Shown piece by piece: positions 38,517-48,088 of a DNA stretch of 64,000 nucleotides. The stretch is taken from assembly GCA_963832725.1 (NCBI GenBank), contig CAWHVG010000002.1, positions 1,488,001 through 1,552,000 on the forward strand. The letters are read 5' to 3'. Both the position numbers and the translations under genes were made by a program. Within the stretch, counting starts at the first letter, position 1. Each line of letters begins with the position of its first letter. Under the pieces are notes generated by a model. The model had not been told where the DNA came from. It saw only the letters and a list, made by a program, of their open reading frames with translations, and ran no database searches. Source of the stretch: JAEZBP01 sp963832725. GTDB taxonomy: Bacteria > Myxococcota_A > Polyangia > Polyangiales > Sandaracinaceae.

Positions 38517-39212
38517 ATGGGCGCGCTCAGGTACGCCGGGTTGGTCGCATCGGCTGCGCTCTTGTGGTCCGCCGCCGCGTCGGACGCGCGCGCGCAGGAC
38601 GAACAGGAGGAGCATGAGGAACAGGAGGACGGCGACGGAGCTGCCCACGTCGAGCCGCCACCCTCGCCCGAGCACCGGGGTCCCGAGCTCATCGCGCAGG
38701 TCCACACGGGCGCGGTCTTCCCGCTGGAGCGCACCGACATCTGTCCGGGCGACTCGCTCTGCGTGCTCGGCGGTGGCGCGGTGGTCGGGGTCGAGATCGA
38801 GCGCCGCTGGCCCTTCGGCCTCGGCGTGCTCGTCGCCTACGACGCGTGGTTCGTCGACAGCGGTGGCGTCTTCGAGCTCGGTGTCGCCCAGATCGTCCGA
38901 GCGGGCGTGCAGTACGTCTTCGCCGACGACTGGTCGATCCACCCAGCGATCCACATCGGCGTCGGCGCGCTGGTGTTCGGCGACACGTTCTCCGTGTCGA
39001 CAGTCGGTGGCGCGGCGGAGGCCGGAGCCAGCGCCGAGATCGAGCTCACCGAGTCGGTCGCGCTCACCGTCGGCGCCCAGACCTGGCTCTTCACTACGAC
39101 GCCTTTCACGACCGGACGCGATCGGACGCGACGTTCGGCGGGGCTCGGGCTGAACGCGGCGCTCCAGCTCAACGTGGGGCTCTCCATCCTGGCGGACTCC
39201 GGCCTGCATTGA
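38517..39212 (+). CDS. Predicted outer-membrane beta-barrel protein
   Basis: 231 residues from ATG 38517. Signal peptide with cleavage after ARA near residue 29, then an acidic Glu-rich linker, then alternating amphipathic strands (VVGVEIERRWPFGLGVLVAY, VRAGVQYVFADDW, AALQLNVGLSIL) typical of small eight-stranded barrels. Two Cys (DICPGDSLCVLG) may form a surface disulfide. No family assigned. First gene of a plus-strand run containing FHA and phosphatase genes. Confidence 0.6.
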   Translation: MGALRYAGLVASAALLWSAAASDARAQDEQEEHEEQEDGDGAAHVEPPPSPEHRGPELIAQVHTGAVFPLERTDICPGDSLCVLGGGAVVGVEIERRWPFGLGVLVAYDAWFVDSGGVFELGVAQIVRAGVQYVFADDWSIHPAIHIGVGALVFGDTFSVSTVGGAAEAGASAEIELTESVALTVGAQTWLFTTTPFTTGRDRTRRSAGLGLNAALQLNVGLSILADSGLH

Positions 39213-39359
39213 AGGTCCGTCGAGGACTCTCCCGTCGGCCCGCTGCCGAGACGCGCTCGTCTGCAGTGTCGCCGCGAGGGTGGACGCGACGCTCGCGCGG
39301 CCGCGAAGCGCGCGCTGCGCTTGACGGGAGGTCCCGCGACGGGTTCCACTCCGCCGGGC

Positions 39360-40598
39360 ATGATCGTCTGCAAGAATTGCGGCGCGCAAAATCCCGCGAC
39401 GAGCTTGTATTGCCAGGATTGCGGGTCGCGGCTCGGCGATTGGAAGCCGTCCGAGGGGGCGTCCAGCATGCCGACGCCGCCGACCGGGCTGGCGCGCGGG
39501 GGAGCGAGCCCCGCGCCTGCGGAGCGCGCATCGCTGCGCTGCCCCCGCTGCGACGGTGAGAATGCGCCGCACATGCGGTTTTGCAACCACTGCGGCTTTC
39601 AGCTCCGGGGCGAGCAGCCGAGCCCGCCCGCCGCGAGCGCGCCCGAAGCGGCCGGCAAGGGCACCGTCTGCTGGCGCTGCTACGGCGTTGGCGACCCAGG
39701 GGCGGATTTCTGCAAGTTCTGCGGCGCGCGCTACGCGGACGCACCCGCGGCCGCGAAGGCCCTCGCTCCGGCTCCCGCGTTCGGCAACGGGATGGGCGAC
39801 GCGATCGAGCCGGCGGCGCGGCCTGCCCCGGCGGCCTCCCGACGGCCGGCACCGAACCGCGAGCCGGCACCGAGCCGCGAGCCGGCACCGAACCGCGAGC
39901 CGGTCCGGGCGGCCGCCCCGCGGAGCTTGGGAGAGCTGGTCTCGATCCTCAAGGACGGGAGCGACGGTCGGCGCTACTCGCTCGAGGAAGAGCAGGTCGA
40001 CATCGGCCGGGCCGAAGGGCAGATCGTCCTCGCGGACGACCCTTACCTCTCCCCTCGGCACGCGCGGCTCGCCTTCCGGAAGGGCGAAGCCTTCCTGCGC
40101 GACCTCGACAGCGCCAACGGGATCTACGCGCGGATACGCGAGCCCGTCGATCTGGCGGACGGTGATATGCTCCTGCTCGGGCAGCAGGTGCTGCGATTCG
40201 AGCTCTTGACCGAGGCGGAGCTGCCGCTGGGGCCGGCGATGCAACATGGCGTGATGGTCTTCGGGACGCCCGAGGTGCAGCGGATCGCGCGGCTCGTGCA
40301 GCACACGACCGAAGGGGTAGGCCGCGATGTCCATTACCTGTATCGTGACGAGACCGTGATCGGGCGTGAGCAGGGAGATCTCGTCTTCACCGACGATCCG
40401 TTCATGTCGCGACGCCACGCCGCGCTGACGATCGATCGGGCGAGCCGTCGTTTCGCATTGCGCGACCTCGGCTCATCGAACGGCACGGCGGTTCGTTTCC
40501 GGGGCGAGCGTGCGCTCAGGCCCGGCGATCAGTTTCGGGTCGGTCGCCACCTGTTCCGGTTCGAGGCGGAGTCCGGCGGAGGGCAGAGGGCACGATGA
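39360..40598 (+). CDS. Zinc-ribbon and double FHA domain protein
   Basis: 412 residues from ATG 39360. Three four-Cys zinc ribbons come first (CKNCGAQNPATSLYCQDCG, CPRCDGENAPHMRFCNHCG, CWRCYGVGDPGADFCKFCG), then a Pro/Arg-rich linker with an 18-bp DNA repeat, then two FHA domains (about 215-295 and 320-405) each with the phosphothreonine-binding pattern (GRAEGQIVLADDPYLSPRHA; GREQGDLVFTDDPFMSRRHA) and an SNG-type motif. Cytoplasmic phosphothreonine reader. It overlaps the PP2C gene by ATGA, so reader and phosphatase are translationally coupled. Confidence 0.92.
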   Translation: MIVCKNCGAQNPATSLYCQDCGSRLGDWKPSEGASSMPTPPTGLARGGASPAPAERASLRCPRCDGENAPHMRFCNHCGFQLRGEQPSPPAASAPEAAGKGTVCWRCYGVGDPGADFCKFCGARYADAPAAAKALAPAPAFGNGMGDAIEPAARPAPAASRRPAPNREPAPSREPAPNREPVRAAAPRSLGELVSILKDGSDGRRYSLEEEQVDIGRAEGQIVLADDPYLSPRHARLAFRKGEAFLRDLDSANGIYARIREPVDLADGDMLLLGQQVLRFELLTEAELPLGPAMQHGVMVFGTPEVQRIARLVQHTTEGVGRDVHYLYRDETVIGREQGDLVFTDDPFMSRRHAALTIDRASRRFALRDLGSSNGTAVRFRGERALRPGDQFRVGRHLFRFEAESGGGQRAR

Positions 40599-42724
40599 GC
40601 GCCGAGCACGAAGGCCCCGCGGGGGGGCGCAAGGCGGACGGAACCAAGTCGACGGCGGCCAAGCGCGGGGGCTCGTCCCTCACGGACGCGGTGGTCGCCG
40701 CGCTGGCGAAAGTCGACGACAAGAAGGAGCCGGCCGGCGGAGCCGCAGCGGAGCCTGCTCCGGTCGAGCCCGCCTCGGCCGTGGGCGCGAAGGCTCCTCC
40801 GGCGGTGGTCGAGGAGCCACCGGCCGTCGTCGCCGAGCCCGCCGCCGCTCCCGCCTCGGGGGCCAACGGCTTCCGCGGTGGGCCCGGTTCGTTCGCTGAT
40901 CTGACCCGGCGGTGGTCGGGAGCGGCACCGATGCCCGCGACGCCCGCGTCGTCCGAGCCTCCCGCTTCCCAGGCGAATCCCGCGCCGGAGCCCGCGCCCG
41001 TCGGTGGGGCGGCGGCCGAGCCTGCTCCCGTCGAGCCCGCTCCGGAGCCGACCGCTGCCGAGCCGGCTGCTGTCGAGCAAGGTGCTGCCGAGCCGGCTGC
41101 TGCCGAGCCGGCTGCTGCCGAGCCCGCACCCGCGGAGTCTCCCGAGCCGTCCGCCAAGCCCGAGCCCGCGCCGAGCGAGCCCGTTCACGTCCGCTACTTC
41201 GGGCGCACCGATGTCGGCCTGGTGCGCGAGCACAACGAGGACAACTTCCTCGTCGCCGATCTCGTGGCTGGCAAGCGCGGGGTCGACGCCCCCCGCGATA
41301 CGGACCTCGGCGATCGCGGCTGCATCTTCGCGGTCTGCGACGGCATGGGCGGCGCCGCGGCCGGTGAGGTCGCCAGCCAGATGGCCGTCGACACCATCTA
41401 CGAGGTCTTCGCCAAGGCGGACGCGCCCGACGACCGCGACGTGTTCGCGCGCCGGCTGGTCCACGCCATCGAGGAGGCGGGCCACCGCATCTTCAGCGCA
41501 GCGAAGATGGATCGAAGCCGCCGCGGCATGGGCACCACGACCACGCTCGCGGGCCTGGTCGACAACGTGCTCTTCGTCGGTCAGGTCGGCGACAGCCGCG
41601 CGTATGTGCTCCGCAACGGGCAGCTCGAGCTGATCACGAAAGACCAGTCGCTGGTCAACCAGCTCATCGAGGCGGGGCAGCTCACCGAGGAGGAGGCGGA
41701 GGCGTTCGAGCACTCGAACATCATCCTCCAAGCGCTCGGGACCACCGAAGAGGTCACGGTCGACCTCACCTTCCTCGAGCTGCGGCGGGGTGACCGCATG
41801 CTGCTCTGCTCGGACGGCCTGAGCGGGTTGGTCCACGGCGAGATGATCCGCGACGTGATGGTCGGCTCGGAGGGGCTGGACGAGGCCGCAGCCAAGCTGA
41901 TCCAGATGGCCAACGCCGGCGGCGGCCACGACAACATCACGGTCATCCTCGCCGAGTTCGATGGCGCTGGGCTCAAGGCCGCCGACGGCGCGCGCGTTCT
42001 CTACCAGCAGTACCCGCTGCCGGCCGAGGACACGAACCGCGGACAGGCGCTGGCGCCGCGCGATACGGCGATGAAGGCGGGTGGGCCCAAGCCCGGCGCG
42101 GACGTCAAGCGCGACGACGGCGAGCTGGGGGCGGTCGAGGTGGTCCCGCCCAAGTCGGGCGGCAAGGGGATGTTCATCGCCGTCGGTCTCCTGCTCCTGC
42201 TCACATTGTTGGTGGGGGGCTTCTTCATGTTCGGCGGTTCCGGAAGCCACGAGGAACCGCCGGCGCCGACGCCCGCGCCGCACGGTGAAGTGACACCGCC
42301 GCCCGCGCCGAGCCCCGAGGTTCCGTCCGCGCCGCCGGAGCCGGCCCCGGCGCCGGCGGAAGGAGCGCAGGGCACCGTCCGTGTGAGCACCGACGTCGAG
42401 GAGGGTACGCTCTTCGTGAACGGCGAGGATCGCGGGCCGCTCTCCGACGGGATGACGCTCGACCTCGCGCCGGGGGTCTACACCTTCGAAGCGCGGAGCG
42501 GCGACGCGCAGGTCGCCACCCAGACCGTGACCGTGACGGAGGGCGGCGACGCGCAGGTCTCTCTGCAGGAGCCTGCGGTTCCGGAGCCCGAAACCATCGC
42601 CGAGCCCGCTGAAGCGTCGGGACAGACGCCCGCTCGACCTCATCGTACGCGCCCGCCGCGCCAGCGCCGTCCCCGCGGCGGCGGTAGCGGTGGCGGTGCG
42701 CCGCTCCCGGACAACCCCTTCTGA
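40595..42724 (+). CDS. PP2C Ser/Thr phosphatase with membrane anchor and PEGA domain
   Basis: 709 residues. 1-195: Ala/Pro/Glu-rich disordered region, part of it built from a 15-bp DNA repeat (AEPAA units). About 198-452: complete PP2C domain with REHNEDN, VCDGMGGAAAGE, VGDSRAYV, CSDGL and GHDNITV, carrying all metal-binding Asp. About 525-545: one membrane helix. After a Pro-rich stretch, 592-665 is a PEGA-type beta domain facing the periplasm. It should dephosphorylate Hanks-kinase substrates at the membrane. Coupled to the FHA gene upstream; an FHA-protease follows. Confidence 0.92.
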   Translation: MSAEHEGPAGGRKADGTKSTAAKRGGSSLTDAVVAALAKVDDKKEPAGGAAAEPAPVEPASAVGAKAPPAVVEEPPAVVAEPAAAPASGANGFRGGPGSFADLTRRWSGAAPMPATPASSEPPASQANPAPEPAPVGGAAAEPAPVEPAPEPTAAEPAAVEQGAAEPAAAEPAAAEPAPAESPEPSAKPEPAPSEPVHVRYFGRTDVGLVREHNEDNFLVADLVAGKRGVDAPRDTDLGDRGCIFAVCDGMGGAAAGEVASQMAVDTIYEVFAKADAPDDRDVFARRLVHAIEEAGHRIFSAAKMDRSRRGMGTTTTLAGLVDNVLFVGQVGDSRAYVLRNGQLELITKDQSLVNQLIEAGQLTEEEAEAFEHSNIILQALGTTEEVTVDLTFLELRRGDRMLLCSDGLSGLVHGEMIRDVMVGSEGLDEAAAKLIQMANAGGGHDNITVILAEFDGAGLKAADGARVLYQQYPLPAEDTNRGQALAPRDTAMKAGGPKPGADVKRDDGELGAVEVVPPKSGGKGMFIAVGLLLLLTLLVGGFFMFGGSGSHEEPPAPTPAPHGEVTPPPAPSPEVPSAPPEPAPAPAEGAQGTVRVSTDVEEGTLFVNGEDRGPLSDGMTLDLAPGVYTFEARSGDAQVATQTVTVTEGGDAQVSLQEPAVPEPETIAEPAEASGQTPARPHRTRPPRQRRPRGGGSGGGAPLPDNPF

Positions 42725-42843
42725 GCGCGCTGGAGCGTCGTGGTGCCGATGGGGGGCTGGACGCGACGCGACGGCGCGGAGTCGGCGCGGCTCGTCCGTC
42801 TCGGTCGCGCGTCCGCCGCTCGGCGTGTCGGTGAGCGCCGCGC

Positions 42844-44457
42844 ATGATCCGCCTCCACCAGACCTTCGGTGCGCACACCGGGCGGGTGATCGAGCTCGAC
42901 CGGGAGGTGATCCGCTTCGGTCGCTTGCCCGACAACGAGGTGGCGTTCGATCCCCATGCCGACCTCGACGCCTCGGGGCGGCACGCGGAGATCCGGCGCG
43001 AAGGCGACGCCTGGGTGCTGATCGACGTCGGGAGCCGTAACGGAACGCACGTGGGTGGCAAGCGCGTCACCCGTCATCCGCTCACGTCGGGCGACGAGAT
43101 CGAGTTCGGGATCGGCGGGCCGCGCGTGCGCGTGGAGATCGTCGGCGACCCGGTGCGGCCGGGCGGCTCGCGGCCGGGGGTGGCCACGGCCGCCGCGACG
43201 CCGATCGCGCCCCAGAGCCCCGCCATGCAGGCGCCCGCGTTCGGTCAGGCCACACCCGCCCCGTACGCGTCGCCGATGCCTGGGCAGCCGATGCCTGGGC
43301 AGCCGATGCCTGGGCAGCCGATGCCTGGGCAGCCGATGCCGGGCCCATCTTCGCAACAGTCTCCGGGCTCGGGCGGGCCCCGCTACGGCCAGCGTACCGT
43401 CGGGATGATGATCCAGGCGGCGGTCGAGCAGGCCGAGCGCCAGCGTGCGCAGGGGGGCAACCGCTCGACGGCGTTCCTGCGTGCGGTCGCCACCGAAGCG
43501 GCCCACTCGAGCTCCCGCGGACTGAAGATGGCGGTGGCGCTCCTCACCGTGCTGCTGATGCTCACGCTCGCCGCCGTGGTCGCGCTCTTCTTCTACGCGC
43601 GTTGGCAGGAGCGGAGGCTTCGCGACGAGAACGTCTCGCTGCAGCACGAGCTCGCTGAGCTCGGAGACGGACAGTCCGGCGAGCGGGACCGGCTCGAGCA
43701 CCGGCTCCAGGAGCTCAACGAGCAGCTCCACGAGTCCCAAGACTCACGCGGTGCCCACATCGCGGCCGCGAACGACGAGGCCGTGTACATCCTGATCAGC
43801 CGGCACGACGACCGTCGCGAGGTCGTGTGCAGCGCGTTCGCCGTGCGTCCGGATCTCTTGGCCACCAACGCGCACTGCGTCAGCGCGGTGGAGCGGGAGC
43901 TGGCGCGCCGGCGCGACGTCTCGGTGGTGGCGAACCACGGACGCGGTCCGCCGATACGCGTCGCGAGGATGTGGCGCCATCCGATGTTCGTCTCGGACCG
44001 CCCGGTGCCCAGCCCCGACGTCGGGCTCATCCGCGTCGACGGCACGCTGCCGAAGCTGGTCCATCTGGCGACCGTGGCCCAGCTCCCGGGGCTGCACGTC
44101 GGAGACGACATCTTCGTCTACGGCTTCCCGAGCCAGATCGCCGACACCGGCGCGCCGGTCGCGGTCTTGACCAGCGGCGTCATCGGTCGGATGACCGCTT
44201 TCGACGGCACCGACGCACCGCCCGCCCGCCGTTTCCTCGTGTCGCACAGCGCGTTTACCGAGGAGGGCACTGCCGGCAGCCCGATCTTCGATCGACGAGG
44301 TCGCGTGGTCGCCATCAACGCCGGCAACTACCGGGCCCGCACCCGCGTCACCGACACCGGGACGCATGTGACCCGGACCGTCGAGGGCGAGACGGCCTAC
44401 GCGTGGGCCGTGCGCGTCGACCTCCTGCTGCAGCTGCTGGCCGGCATGCCGCAGTGA
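42844..44457 (+). CDS. FHA domain - membrane helix - trypsin-like protease fusion
   Basis: 537 residues. 1-95: FHA domain (IRFGRLPDNEVAFDPHADLD, GRHAE, SRNGTHVG). 97-185: Pro/Gly/Gln linker with four perfect MPGQP repeats. 229-250: membrane helix, followed by a coiled coil. 300-537: trypsin-like serine protease with triad H344 (TNAHC), D392 (DVGLIRV) and S479 (GTAGSP), all present. Topology implies FHA in the cytoplasm and protease in the periplasm, so a phosphothreonine signal could control proteolysis across the membrane. Follows the PP2C gene by 119 bp. Confidence 0.88.
   Translation: MIRLHQTFGAHTGRVIELDREVIRFGRLPDNEVAFDPHADLDASGRHAEIRREGDAWVLIDVGSRNGTHVGGKRVTRHPLTSGDEIEFGIGGPRVRVEIVGDPVRPGGSRPGVATAAATPIAPQSPAMQAPAFGQATPAPYASPMPGQPMPGQPMPGQPMPGQPMPGPSSQQSPGSGGPRYGQRTVGMMIQAAVEQAERQRAQGGNRSTAFLRAVATEAAHSSSRGLKMAVALLTVLLMLTLAAVVALFFYARWQERRLRDENVSLQHELAELGDGQSGERDRLEHRLQELNEQLHESQDSRGAHIAAANDEAVYILISRHDDRREVVCSAFAVRPDLLATNAHCVSAVERELARRRDVSVVANHGRGPPIRVARMWRHPMFVSDRPVPSPDVGLIRVDGTLPKLVHLATVAQLPGLHVGDDIFVYGFPSQIADTGAPVAVLTSGVIGRMTAFDGTDAPPARRFLVSHSAFTEEGTAGSPIFDRRGRVVAINAGNYRARTRVTDTGTHVTRTVEGETAYAWAVRVDLLLQLLAGMPQ
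43276..43345 (+). repeat. In-frame 15-bp minisatellite (four full copies and a partial)
   Basis: ATGCCTGGGCAGCCG repeats perfectly at 43276, 43291, 43306 and 43321 and partly at 43336, encoding MPGQP units in the linker of the FHA-protease. Perfect identity suggests recent copy-number change, which would lengthen or shorten the linker without breaking the frame. Confidence 0.85.
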
Positions 44458-44473
44458 GCCGCGCCGTCGAAGG

Positions 44474-45074
44474 TCAGTCGCCAATCAGCGCCTTGGCGAG
44501 CTTGGCCCAGCGCTCGGCTTCGCGGCGTGAGCGCTCGGCGCGATCGAGCATGTAGCGGTGGTGCAGGCGGAGCGGCTCGGGGCCGTCCGGGTCCGGCACG
44601 TCCAGCCACAGGCGGTGGGCCTTGGTCCGGTGGTGCTCCGAGATGGTCCGGCCGACCACGACGCAGGCGGCCGTGTCGATGGGGGCGGCCAGGTCGCGCG
44701 GCAGCTTCGTGTAGCGGGCGAGCTGCGTGAGATTGAATCTGATAGAGCGAGGACAGCCGGCGCAGCTCGGTGAGCGTGTGGTGCGGCAGGAGCTCGCCCC
44801 GGTCCAGATCCACCCCGACCCGGCGCGCGTCGAGCACGACCTCGCGCTTGAGCGAGATGTCCGGGAGCTCGAGCACGAGCTCGCGGACGGGCTCCTCCAC
44901 GCGCATGCGGTCCAACCCGCGCAGCCCGGCCGCGACCTTGCTGACGCCGGCCACCGCCGAGCGCCATCGGAAGCGTTCGGCCGGCCGCTGGCGAACGACC
45001 CGCACTGCGCCGCGCAGCTCGCCGCGGCGCGCGTGGTAGCTGACGACGTCGGTGATTCGGGCGCCTTGGAACAT
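44474..45074 (-). CDS. Hypothetical protein, one frameshift in this assembly
   Basis: From ATG 45074 the first frame runs MFQGARITDVVSYHARRGEL through an Arg-rich region and a beta-rich part (EPVRELVLELPDISLKREVV) to about 44740. The second frame continues LTQLARYTKLPRDLA, VVVGRTISEHHRTKAHRLWL and a basic helical tail to the stop at 44474. The break at 44735-44739 reads GAATC where GATC restores the frame, giving 199 residues. I do not recognise a family; composition suggests a soluble cytoplasmic protein. Confidence 0.6.
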
Positions 45075-45295
45075 CGCTGACCTCCAGCTTTGCTCCATCG
45101 CCCATCCGGCGGCCCGTCGTCAAAAAAGCGGATCGAGGGGTCGAGGTGGACGCGCGCCGTCGGTTTGCTACTGTGCCCGCCGCTCGGCCGGCGAGCCTCC
45201 TCCCCCCGCCCTCCGAGCGCGCCCGGCGCAGCTTCGGCGAGCCGGTGGGTCGAAGCGAGGGAGGAGCAGGGCGGGGAGGCGTAGAGGGGTACGTC

Positions 45296-47302
45296 ATGTC
45301 CAGGTACATGCTGATCGCTGGCCTCTTGCTCTTCGTCGCGGCGCCCGCCGCGGCGCAGGACGCGTCGGTCGTCCAAGGGCTCACTCGCTACGGGAGGATG
45401 CCCCGCGCCCAGGCGCGAACGCTCGCCCGCACGGTCGGAGCACGGCTGACCGACGACGCGCGGCGGGGCGGGGACCGCTACGATCCGATCCGACAGGTGC
45501 TGGGCACGACCATGTTCGGCGGGCCCGGGAGCAATCGCTCCGAGTACGACGAGCGCTTGCGGCAGGTGCTCTCTGCGCTCTCGCACGGGCTGACCACGAC
45601 CACTCTCGAGGGGCTCTTCTCGCCCGGCCCGGGGGTGGCGCTTCGTTGCTCCGAGCTCTTCTCGGTGTCGATCGAGCAGTGCGACGCGCTGATCGCCGCC
45701 GCCTCGCGGCAGCGCGCCGATCTGCCCTATCTCCCGCCGGACGACGGCAGCGCGATCACGGGTGAGCTGACCGCGGCCGGCGCCTCGGCGCGTGTCGCGC
45801 AGGAGATCGTGCGCACGCTCTCGAGCGGGCTGCTCGCGGTTCCTTCGAGTCTCGACGGCTCGCCGCGGGGGCGCGCGCTGGCGCAGATGATGGGCGCGTG
45901 CCCGGGTGGGCTCGGCGACCGGGAGTCGGAGGTGCGCGCGTGGCACCTCGGCGCGACCAGTGGGTTGGCGCGCTGCATCGCGCACGTGGCCGGCCGGGAA
46001 GGACCGCGAGCGCCCGCGGTCCTGGAGACCGCGTTCGGAATGAGCGGCGATGCGGCCGTGGCGTTCCTCCGGTGGGCGCACGGACAGCCCGTCCAGAGCG
46101 TGCCGCGGCCGCCCTCGCGCGAGGAGCTGATGGCGCGGGCGACGGAGCACTACCGCCAGGGTCGTTTTGCCGAGGCGGCGCAGGTCTACCAACAGGTCGT
46201 GATGTCGGATCCGGGCTACGAGCCCGCGTACCAGGGATTGGCGGTCAGCCGGATGCGGGCGGGCGACGCGGCGGGCGCGGTGCAGGCCTATCGGGCCGCG
46301 GCGCGACTCTCGCCTCGCTCGGCGGCGATCCAGGTCGGGCTCGCGCGGGCGCTCGTCGAGACGGGGGACCGCGAAGGGGCTGCGGCGGCCTACCAGATGG
46401 CGCTGAGCCTGGAGCCGGGACGACCGGACGCGACCCGGGAGCTCGCCTCGCTGCAGCCTCCGGCGCCCGCTGCGGTGCGGGCCCCGAGCGAGGCCGATCT
46501 GCGATCGCAGGCGCGCGCTGCCTTCGCGTCCCACCGCTTCGCCGAGGCAGAGCGGCTCTACGGGCAGCTCACGGCGTTGGTCCCCGGAGACGCGAGGCTC
46601 CACGCGGGGCTCGGCGCGTCGTTGCTCGCGCAGCGCCGGGTCGCGGACGCCATCACCGCGTACCGGCTCGCGGCCGACCTGGATCCGGGCAACGCCGGGT
46701 TCTGGGCGGCGCTCGGGTCGGCGTACGAGGCCGCCGGGAACGCCGAAGAGGCGCGCGAGGCCTATCAGCGGGCCCTGCTCCTCGATCCGCGGCAGCGCCA
46801 CGCCCGCGAGCGGTTGGCGCACCTGGGAGGCGCCCCGCCGAGCGCGCCCGCCCCCACGCCGCCCGCCTCTTCGCCCGCGGTCACGCCGGTCAGCCACAGC
46901 ACGCCGGAGAGCCCGCCCGCCGCGAGCGCCCCGGCACCTGCGCCGCCCCCGCCGCCCGCCCCGACAGGGCCCACACGGCCGGCTGCGCCCTCGCGCGACG
47001 ACATCGTGCGCACGCTCGGGCCCTTCGAGGAGCGGCTCGAGAGCTGCGCGCCGACCATCGACCAGGCGGTGACCTTCCGCATCCGGATTCAGGGTGGGGA
47101 CGGCCGCGTGACCGAGGTGGAGGCTCTCGGCGACCTCGCGGGCAGCGAGGAGGCGAGCTGCATGGAGAGTCAGCTCGGCGGCGCGCGCTTCCCCCGCTTC
47201 ACGCAGGAGTCGATTGAGATCCGCTATCCCTTCGCGCTCCGCGGCCCGCGCGCGGACGAGGCGGCCGCCGCCGCAGACGCGGAGGAGCCGCCGGCCGAGT
47301 AG
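45296..47302 (+). CDS. Periplasmic TPR-repeat protein
   Basis: 668 residues from ATG 45296, with a Sec signal peptide cut after AAAAQ-type sequence near residue 22. Residues 275-390 and 395-515 hold two groups of tetratricopeptide repeats (YRQGRFAEAAQVYQQVVMSD, ARAAFASHRFAEAERLYGQL). A Pro/Ala linker follows, then a C-terminal domain with two Cys (about 585-655) resembling the AgmX/TonB-like C-terminal fold found in myxobacterial envelope proteins. Function unknown; a scaffold for envelope complexes is likely. Confidence 0.78.
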   Translation: MSRYMLIAGLLLFVAAPAAAQDASVVQGLTRYGRMPRAQARTLARTVGARLTDDARRGGDRYDPIRQVLGTTMFGGPGSNRSEYDERLRQVLSALSHGLTTTTLEGLFSPGPGVALRCSELFSVSIEQCDALIAAASRQRADLPYLPPDDGSAITGELTAAGASARVAQEIVRTLSSGLLAVPSSLDGSPRGRALAQMMGACPGGLGDRESEVRAWHLGATSGLARCIAHVAGREGPRAPAVLETAFGMSGDAAVAFLRWAHGQPVQSVPRPPSREELMARATEHYRQGRFAEAAQVYQQVVMSDPGYEPAYQGLAVSRMRAGDAAGAVQAYRAAARLSPRSAAIQVGLARALVETGDREGAAAAYQMALSLEPGRPDATRELASLQPPAPAAVRAPSEADLRSQARAAFASHRFAEAERLYGQLTALVPGDARLHAGLGASLLAQRRVADAITAYRLAADLDPGNAGFWAALGSAYEAAGNAEEAREAYQRALLLDPRQRHARERLAHLGGAPPSAPAPTPPASSPAVTPVSHSTPESPPAASAPAPAPPPPPAPTGPTRPAAPSRDDIVRTLGPFEERLESCAPTIDQAVTFRIRIQGGDGRVTEVEALGDLAGSEEASCMESQLGGARFPRFTQESIEIRYPFALRGPRADEAAAAADAEEPPAE

Positions 47303-47383
47303 TCGCCCGTGCTGCGGCGCCGTCGCTTCGGCCGGGTGAGCGGCGCGTGCGGAACCCGCCGGGGCCGAGCTTCGTGACGGCCC

Positions 47384-48088
47384 TCAGTGGCCCGAAATGG
47401 CGCGCTCGAAGCGGGCCGGCTCGGCGCGGAGCGCAGCCAGATCGGGATCGCGGCGTGCGAGCGCGACGTACTCGGGCGGCGGGCGGCTCTGGTCCCGCAG
47501 GAAGTCGGGTGCAGGCGGCGCGTCGCTCTTCACGGCGACGCCGAGCTCGCGCGCGCAGCCGTCGAGGTCACCGGTTTGGCAGAGCGCGCAGGCCAGGTTG
47601 TAGTGGCCGGACCGGACGCGCGGCCAGGACGCCACCGCGCGGCGCAACAACGGCAGCGCGCCCGTGTAGTCGTGCTGCATCATCCGGGCGATGGAGGCGC
47701 CCTCGAGCGCCGTCCAGCGGTCGCGCGGCTGCAGCGTGCATCCGCTCTCGTCCAGCGCCAGGGCGCGGTCGAACCAGCGGGACGCGGTGGGCGCGGCCTG
47801 CTGGCGCAAGGAGAGCTCGCCCAGACGCACCCGCGCCGTGGCCGAGCCCGCATGCGCGCCCGCGAGCGCCTCGATCGACGCGGTGGCGCCCGAAAGGTCT
47901 CGCTCGGCGCGCGCGAAGGCCGCGCTCAGCTCGGCGGGATCGTCCGACGCGCCGTGGCAGCGGGCGGGCTCCTGCCCATGCGGGCCGCGGGGCGCCTCTG
48001 GGCTCGGCGCCGGCGCTTCGCGCTCGTTCGAGCACCCCGCCACGACGAGAAGGAGGAGCGCGATCGTGCGCCAGGCAGCGCGGCTCAC
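47384..48088 (-). CDS. TPR-containing lipoprotein
   Basis: 234 residues from GTG 48088, which overlaps the upstream stop (GTGA). Lipobox VAGC, then a Pro/Glu-rich linker, then TPR-like helices (LAGAHAGSATARVRLGELSL, ALPLLRRAVASWPRVRSGHY). Cys pairs (LACALC, GCAREL) occur in the last third. It is translationally coupled to the gene upstream, so the two probably form one envelope complex. Confidence 0.75.
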   Translation of the reverse strand: MSRAAWRTIALLLLVVAGCSNEREAPAPSPEAPRGPHGQEPARCHGASDDPAELSAAFARAERDLSGATASIEALAGAHAGSATARVRLGELSLRQQAAPTASRWFDRALALDESGCTLQPRDRWTALEGASIARMMQHDYTGALPLLRRAVASWPRVRSGHYNLACALCQTGDLDGCARELGVAVKSDAPPAPDFLRDQSRPPPEYVALARRDPDLAALRAEPARFERAISGH

